Assembly: GCA_027024125.1 (NCBI GenBank) | Contig: JALVSV010000378.1 | Span: 1-9,297, forward strand | DNA length: 9,297 nucleotides | From: Methylothermaceae bacterium | GTDB lineage: Bacteria > Pseudomonadota > Gammaproteobacteria > Methylococcales > Methylothermaceae | Reading direction: 5' to 3' | Part shown: positions 6,045-9,297 of the stretch, piece by piece | Position numbering within the stretch: position 1 is the stretch's first letter | How the letters are laid out: each line of letters begins with the position of its first letter | Made by a program: the position numbers and the translations under genes | Notes under the pieces: model-generated | The model's input: only the letters and a program-made list of their open reading frames with translations | The model's database searches: none | Told to the model about the DNA's origin: nothing

Positions 6045-7734
6045 CCAAACGTCTCAACAGCCCATCGGGCTCACGCACAGCCATCTCGGCAATTTCCTTT
6101 GCCCGATCGCGCATGTCTGCAAATGCATAGATGCGCAGCTGTGGTGCATTCCCGGAAGGACGGATATGGGCGATCTCCCCATTGGCGAAATAACATCGCA
6201 CCCCATCGAGAACGTTGATCCGTGACACCCGGGTAAATCCATTGTCCACAGCAAACACCTGCCCGAGCAGATCGAGCTTCCTCTTCCATTCCCTGCCGAT
6301 GTCGCTATCCCATTCGCAACGCTTGATTTCATGGCCCTCGCTGTCCAACAACACCATCCCGTCGGACTCAAACCGCAGCTCCTTGACTTCGGGATCGCGG
6401 GGCAGGAAAAAGCCCACAATGCGTTTCCCCAGTTCCTGAGGGAATTCATCGATGAGATCGGATCTGCCATAACAGGGTGGGAACAGTTCAAGCATTTCGG
6501 CCACCGACAGACCGCGCTCGCGGGCTGCTGCCAAAACACACAGAATGGGCAGGACGGAATCGCGCGTGGGAAGGGCCTGGATCACGTGCTCCCCCAGGCT
6601 GATGTTCGAACCCAATAGAAACCCTCCATTGGCTTCCCATGCCATCACCCGTCGGTAACCCTGATCCAACAACCGATGCATTGCCTCGATCACATAAGGC
6701 GAACCGATGCGGGTACGAAGGATGGAAATGCCATGTCTTTCCAGAAACTCCTCAAGAATCGGATTGGCACTGATAGGCACAGCCACTGCATCCGCGTGAA
6801 GATAGTCTGCCACCAAGGCGCCCAGAAGGTCACCGGGAAGAAAATGCAATTCGCTTCCATCCACAGCCACCACTAGAGGCCGGTCGCTGTCTCCATCTGT
6901 GGACAATACCACATCCATCCTGTGATCCTGCCGTGTGACCAGATCCCGAAGCATTTCCAGATGGGAATCTGAGATCGCTTCGGTATCCAGGGGAATGAAC
7001 TGATCACTGCGTCCGGCGCACTGCACATCGGCCCCGGTGCTGGCCAGGATCTGGGGGATGAGATCCCGACCCACCGCACTGTACTGAAAGAACAGGACCC
7101 GCCAGCCCTTGAGGCTTTCTCCAGCAAACACCTGCTGATAGCGTCGTCGATAACATTCCTCCGCAGCCGGGTTGACCTTGGGTAAGGGAGGGACCAGAGC
7201 TTCCTTGAACATGCCGTCAGGGCCGAACGGTGAAGCAGAAGCAGGGCGCGAATACTCCTGGCTACGCAACTTTTCCACCGCAGCCACGATTCCCTGCTCA
7301 TCGCTCTTGAGCACCTCGCCGTCGCACCGATTGGCTTTCTGCCCATTGCGATCGGCAGGGATATGACTACCCGTGATGATGAAACTGGCCACTCCCTTCT
7401 GCAGAGCATAGTAAGTCAAGGCGGGTGTTGGGATGAGGCCACAATAATCGACACCGTATCCTGCATCGGTGATGGCCCTGGCAGTGGTCTTCAGGAGACG
7501 CTCGGTCGACGGCCTCAGATCTCCTGCCAAAGGAATGGCCACTTGCTCCGGCCGTTTCGGCTCACAGGCCAACTTCCCGGTTTCGGCAAAATATTCCAAC
7601 GTTCCCCGGGTCAGGCAATACACCTCGATATCGGTCAGCTCCTCCACCTTCGCCCGCACACCACTGGTTCCAAAGCGCAACGGCTTGGGATCATGATCAA
7701 GAACGTCTCGTAAAGTCGGTTCGTTGGCCATCAT
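6013..7734 (-). CDS. Phosphomannomutase/phosphoglucomutase-family phosphohexomutase
   Basis: A cytosolic enzyme of the alpha-D-phosphohexomutase superfamily, moving phosphate between C1 and C6 of a hexose phosphate. The likely use is mannose-1-P or glucose-1-P supply for surface polysaccharide or storage sugar. Residues from the first Met: FGTSGVR opening at 21-27, phosphoserine loop [13 protein letters not shown] (121-133, S123; TGSHIP in place of the usual TASHNP), metal loop DGDSDR (280-285), sugar loop EANGG (367-371; many relatives have EMSGH), phosphate-binding loop [10 protein letters not shown] (525-534). All four functional loops are present. At 573 aa it is about 110 longer than Pseudomonas AlgC; part of the surplus lies around 440-500, before the C-terminal domain. 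The ATG at 7734 forms an ATGA overlap with the tyrS stop. A second ATG at 7731 has better spacing (6 nt) from GGAGGT. Substrate specificity cannot be read from these motifs. Confidence 0.88.
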   Translation of the reverse strand: MMANEPTLRDVLDHDPKPLRFGTSGVRAKVEELTDIEVYCLTRGTLEYFAETGKLACEPKRPEQVAIPLAGDLRPSTERLLKTTARAITDAGYGVDYCGLIPTPALTYYALQKGVASFIITGSHIPADRNGQKANRCDGEVLKSDEQGIVAAVEKLRSQEYSRPASASPFGPDGMFKEALVPPLPKVNPAAEECYRRRYQQVFAGESLKGWRVLFFQYSAVGRDLIPQILASTGADVQCAGRSDQFIPLDTEAISDSHLEMLRDLVTRQDHRMDVVLSTDGDSDRPLVVAVDGSELHFLPGDLLGALVADYLHADAVAVPISANPILEEFLERHGISILRTRIGSPYVIEAMHRLLDQGYRRVMAWEANGGFLLGSNISLGEHVIQALPTRDSVLPILCVLAAARERGLSVAEMLELFPPCYGRSDLIDEFPQELGKRIVGFFLPRDPEVKELRFESDGMVLLDSEGHEIKRCEWDSDIGREWKRKLDLLGQVFAVDNGFTRVSRINVLDGVRCYFANGEIAHIRPSGNAPQLRIYAFADMRDRAKEIAEMAVREPDGLLRRLASFVEAELGA

Positions 7735-8933
7735 TTCACCTCCACTTTGGCGAATCGGCGTTTACCCACCTGAAATATGTGTGTCTCTCCCGGGGTTATG
7801 GCGTGTTTGGGATCCTCGATCCTTTCCCCATCGATCCGCACCGCACCCTGAGCGATCATCCTGAGGGCTTCGGAAGTGCTTTTGACCAAACCCGCCTGTT
7901 TCAACAGGCTGCCGATGGCAATGCCTTGTGGGGAATCGCTTTGCAGGGACAGGGTTTCCAGATCTTCGGGCAGGGCCCCGCGTTTGAAGCGGTCCTCGAA
8001 ATTCTGCAGCGCTTTGTCAGCCGATTCTGCATCATGAAAGCGCGTAACGATCTCAAGGGCCAACCGCACCTTGAAATCCCTTGGATTGGCGCCCTCCGCA
8101 CAGGCGCGTTGCCAGGCCCGGATCTCTTCCAGAGGGCGAAAACTCAATAGCTCGAAATAGCGCCACATCAAATCGTCGGATATCGACATCAGCTTGCCGA
8201 ACATTTCATCTGGCGGTTCATTGATGCCGATATAGTTGCCCAATGACTTGGACATTTTCTGCACCCCATCGAGGCCTTCCAGAATCGGCATGGTGATGAC
8301 CACCTGAGGTTTCTGGCCATAGGCTTCCTGGAGCTGCCGCCCAACCAACAGGTTGAACTTCTGGTCGGTACCACCCAACTCCACATCCGCCCTGAGAGCC
8401 ACCGAATCATACCCCTGAATCAAGGGATAGAGGAACTCGTGGATGGCAATGGCCTGACCGCTCTTGTACCGTTTGCTGAAATCGTCACGTTCCAGCATTC
8501 TTGCCACCGTATATTTGCCTGCCAGTTGAATCAGATCGGCCGCACTCATGGCATTCATCCAACTGGAATTGAACATCACCAGCGTCTTCTCAGGATCGAG
8601 AATCTTGAAGATTTGCTGCTCGTAGGTTCGAGCATTGTCGATCACCTCATCACGGCTGAGGGGTGGCCGTGTCTGGTTCTTGCCGGTGGGATCGCCAATC
8701 ATGCCTGTAAAATCACCGATAAGAAAGATGGCTTCATGCCCAAGATCCTGAAACTGTTTGAGTTTACCCAGCAGAACGGTATGCCCCAAATGGAGATCGG
8801 GAGCAGTGGGATCGAATCCTGCCTTAATCCGAAGAGGCTTGCCGGTCCGCAGACGTTCCAGCAACTCCTTCTCCACAAGGATCTCTTCGGTGCCTCGCTT
8901 TAACGCCTCCAGCGCCTGTTCGGGATCGGTCAT
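7731..8933 (-). CDS. tyrS: Tyrosine-tRNA ligase, type 2 (TyrZ-like)
   Basis: This enzyme attaches tyrosine to tRNA-Tyr with ATP in the cytosol. It is 400 aa from the chosen start, typical of the second bacterial TyrRS type. The class I signatures are intact: HLGH (48-51) for HIGH and KMSKS (226-230). [15 protein letters not shown] (37-51) and [17 protein letters not shown] (184-200) line the tyrosyl-AMP pocket. The last 65 or so residues form an S4 RNA-binding domain ([28 protein letters not shown], in part) that grips the tRNA. The start at 8933 is set by CAGGAG 5 nt upstream; an in-frame ATG at 8972 lies in the intergenic region and would add an unlikely 13-residue leader. The gene leads the minus-strand pair with the phosphohexomutase and is divergent from the probable M23 peptidase, a neighbourhood I recall for tyrZ in Pseudomonas. 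Confidence 0.96.
   Translation of the reverse strand: MTDPEQALEALKRGTEEILVEKELLERLRTGKPLRIKAGFDPTAPDLHLGHTVLLGKLKQFQDLGHEAIFLIGDFTGMIGDPTGKNQTRPPLSRDEVIDNARTYEQQIFKILDPEKTLVMFNSSWMNAMSAADLIQLAGKYTVARMLERDDFSKRYKSGQAIAIHEFLYPLIQGYDSVALRADVELGGTDQKFNLLVGRQLQEAYGQKPQVVITMPILEGLDGVQKMSKSLGNYIGINEPPDEMFGKLMSISDDLMWRYFELLSFRPLEEIRAWQRACAEGANPRDFKVRLALEIVTRFHDAESADKALQNFEDRFKRGALPEDLETLSLQSDSPQGIAIGSLLKQAGLVKSTSEALRMIAQGAVRIDGERIEDPKHAITPGETHIFQVGKRRFAKVEVK
7738..7743 (-). promoter_or_regulatory. Ribosome binding site inside the end of tyrS
   Basis: GGAGGT on the minus strand lies 3 nt from the first and 6 nt from the second of two tandem ATGs that overlap the tyrS TGA. This favours the second ATG (7731) and suggests that the phosphohexomutase is translationally coupled to tyrS. 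Confidence 0.6.
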
Positions 8934-8938
8934 GAATG

Positions 8939-8944
8939 CTCCTG
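8939..8944 (-). promoter_or_regulatory. Ribosome binding site of tyrS
   Basis: CAGGAG on the minus strand, 5 nt from the ATG at 8933. It rules in this start over the ATG at 8972. Confidence 0.7.
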
Positions 8945-8982
8945 TTCCAGAGATATTAAGGAAATTTAGCAAGATTACACGA

Positions 8983-9002
8983 CTTTATATACACTTATAA
9001 AG
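8983..9002. promoter_or_regulatory. Symmetrical divergent -10 region between tyrS and the M23-like gene
   Basis: CTTTATA-TACACT-TATAAAG is a perfect 7-bp inverted repeat. Each arm supplies TATAAA, a 5/6 match to the -10 hexamer, facing outward: plus strand 8996-9001 for the M23-like gene and minus strand 8984-8989 for tyrS. Predicted starts near 9008 and 8977 would give leaders of about 23 and 44 nt. The best plus-strand -35 is TTACAC (8975-8980), 15 nt away. No good -35 is seen for tyrS. Confidence 0.4.
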
Positions 9003-9030
9003 AATTATTCGACACATTCTAAGGACACAG

Positions 9031-9297
9031 ATGACCCTCCCTGCGACAGCAAGCCGAATCGTATTCTATGGAATAGGACTCATCCTTTTCGTCGGAACTG
9101 GCCTGACGGTATGGAAAACTCAAAAAAACCCCGATGATCCACCTTTGGCGAAGGAGAAAGCAGTGGTCTCGTCAGGTGTCATATCCGAAAAGGTCACCTC
9201 GCAGCAAAAAGCAGCATCACATCCGGCCGTCCAGGAAACGCCTATGGAATCGGCCGGCCGGTCCGATCAGGAATGGATCAAACATACGATTCGCAAA
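9031..9297 (+). CDS. N-terminus of a probable membrane-anchored M23 peptidoglycan endopeptidase, cut by window edge
   Basis: The first 89 codons are visible and stay open to the window end. The start is supported by AAGGA 5 nt upstream. Residues about 9-28 (RIVFYGIGLILFVGTGLTVW) form a single membrane anchor with a short cytosolic tail. A polar linker rich in Ser, Lys, Gln and Ala would lie in the periplasm. The last residues, EWIKHTIRK, look like the beginning of the W-x-x-x-T-V-R-x-G-D-S-L segment that opens the LysM/OapA-like domain in MepM-type M23 peptidases. Divergent placement next to tyrS is as I recall for the Pseudomonas M23 peptidase gene. Such enzymes cut peptide cross-links to allow wall growth. 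The catalytic domain lies outside the window, so the call rests on the N-terminal layout and neighbourhood; another anchored periplasmic protein is possible. Confidence 0.6.
   Translation, partial: MTLPATASRIVFYGIGLILFVGTGLTVWKTQKNPDDPPLAKEKAVVSSGVISEKVTSQQKAASHPAVQETPMESAGRSDQEWIKHTIRK

Noticed and set aside
6873..7409. 178-aa minus-strand open frame inside the phosphohexomutase
   Set aside because: Same strand, different frame. The composition is Arg/Ser/Trp-rich as expected from a shifted frame, while the overlapping frame holds the catalytic motifs.
8439..8903. 154-aa plus-strand open frame antisense to tyrS
   Set aside because: It covers the HIGH-bearing N-terminal half of tyrS and shows no start signal or domain of its own.
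9251..9260. GC-rich palindrome CGGCCGGCCG near the right edge
   Set aside because: It lies inside the reading frame of the M23-like gene and is too short, with no spacer, to suggest more than chance codon choice.

Overview
The window looks like ordinary chromosomal DNA from a gammaproteobacterium, probably a methylotroph or methanotroph. The proteobacterial cast is clear: a FadD very close to the enterobacterial enzyme, a type-2 TyrS next to what appears to be an M23 peptidase gene (an arrangement I recall from Pseudomonas), and MetA. The methylotroph suggestion rests on one gene, a periplasmic binding protein of the MxaJ/XoxJ type that accompanies PQQ alcohol dehydrogenases. Genus-level placement is not possible from the sequence alone.

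Layout, left to right. 1-1431 (+): 3' part of fadD, whose N-terminus lies outside the window. 1525-2358 (-): xoxJ/mxaJ-like gene, convergent with fadD, with no dehydrogenase gene in view. 2359-2527: divergent control region. 2528-2923 (+): small two-CBS-domain protein. 2927-4015 (-) and 4028-4891 (-): metA preceded by an uncharacterised P-loop ATPase/kinase-like gene, 12 nt apart and probably one operon transcribed right to left. 4892-5108: divergent control region with dyad symmetry. 5145-6044 (+): exported protein of unknown function. 6013-7734 (-) and 7731-8933 (-): phosphohexomutase and tyrS, overlapping by 4 nt and probably co-transcribed from tyrS. 8934-9030: divergent promoter region. 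9031-9297 (+): membrane-anchored N-terminus of a probable M23 cell-wall peptidase, cut by the window edge.

The genes are mostly housekeeping: fatty-acid activation, methionine synthesis, tyrosine charging, sugar-phosphate interconversion and wall remodelling. Packing is tight. Two convergent pairs leave almost no room for separate terminators: a 3-nt gap at 2924-2926 and a 32-nt overlap at 6013-6044. No stretch of 300 bases lacks a gene. I see no RNA gene, insertion sequence, CRISPR array, phage gene or defence system.

I did not find a clear new multi-gene system. The best leads are the unknown P-loop gene tied to metA, the unusual residue at MetA's acyl-CoA specificity position, the orphan XoxJ, the divergent TGSHIP-type phosphohexomutase, and the C8 tract plus dyad operators around the unknown exported protein.
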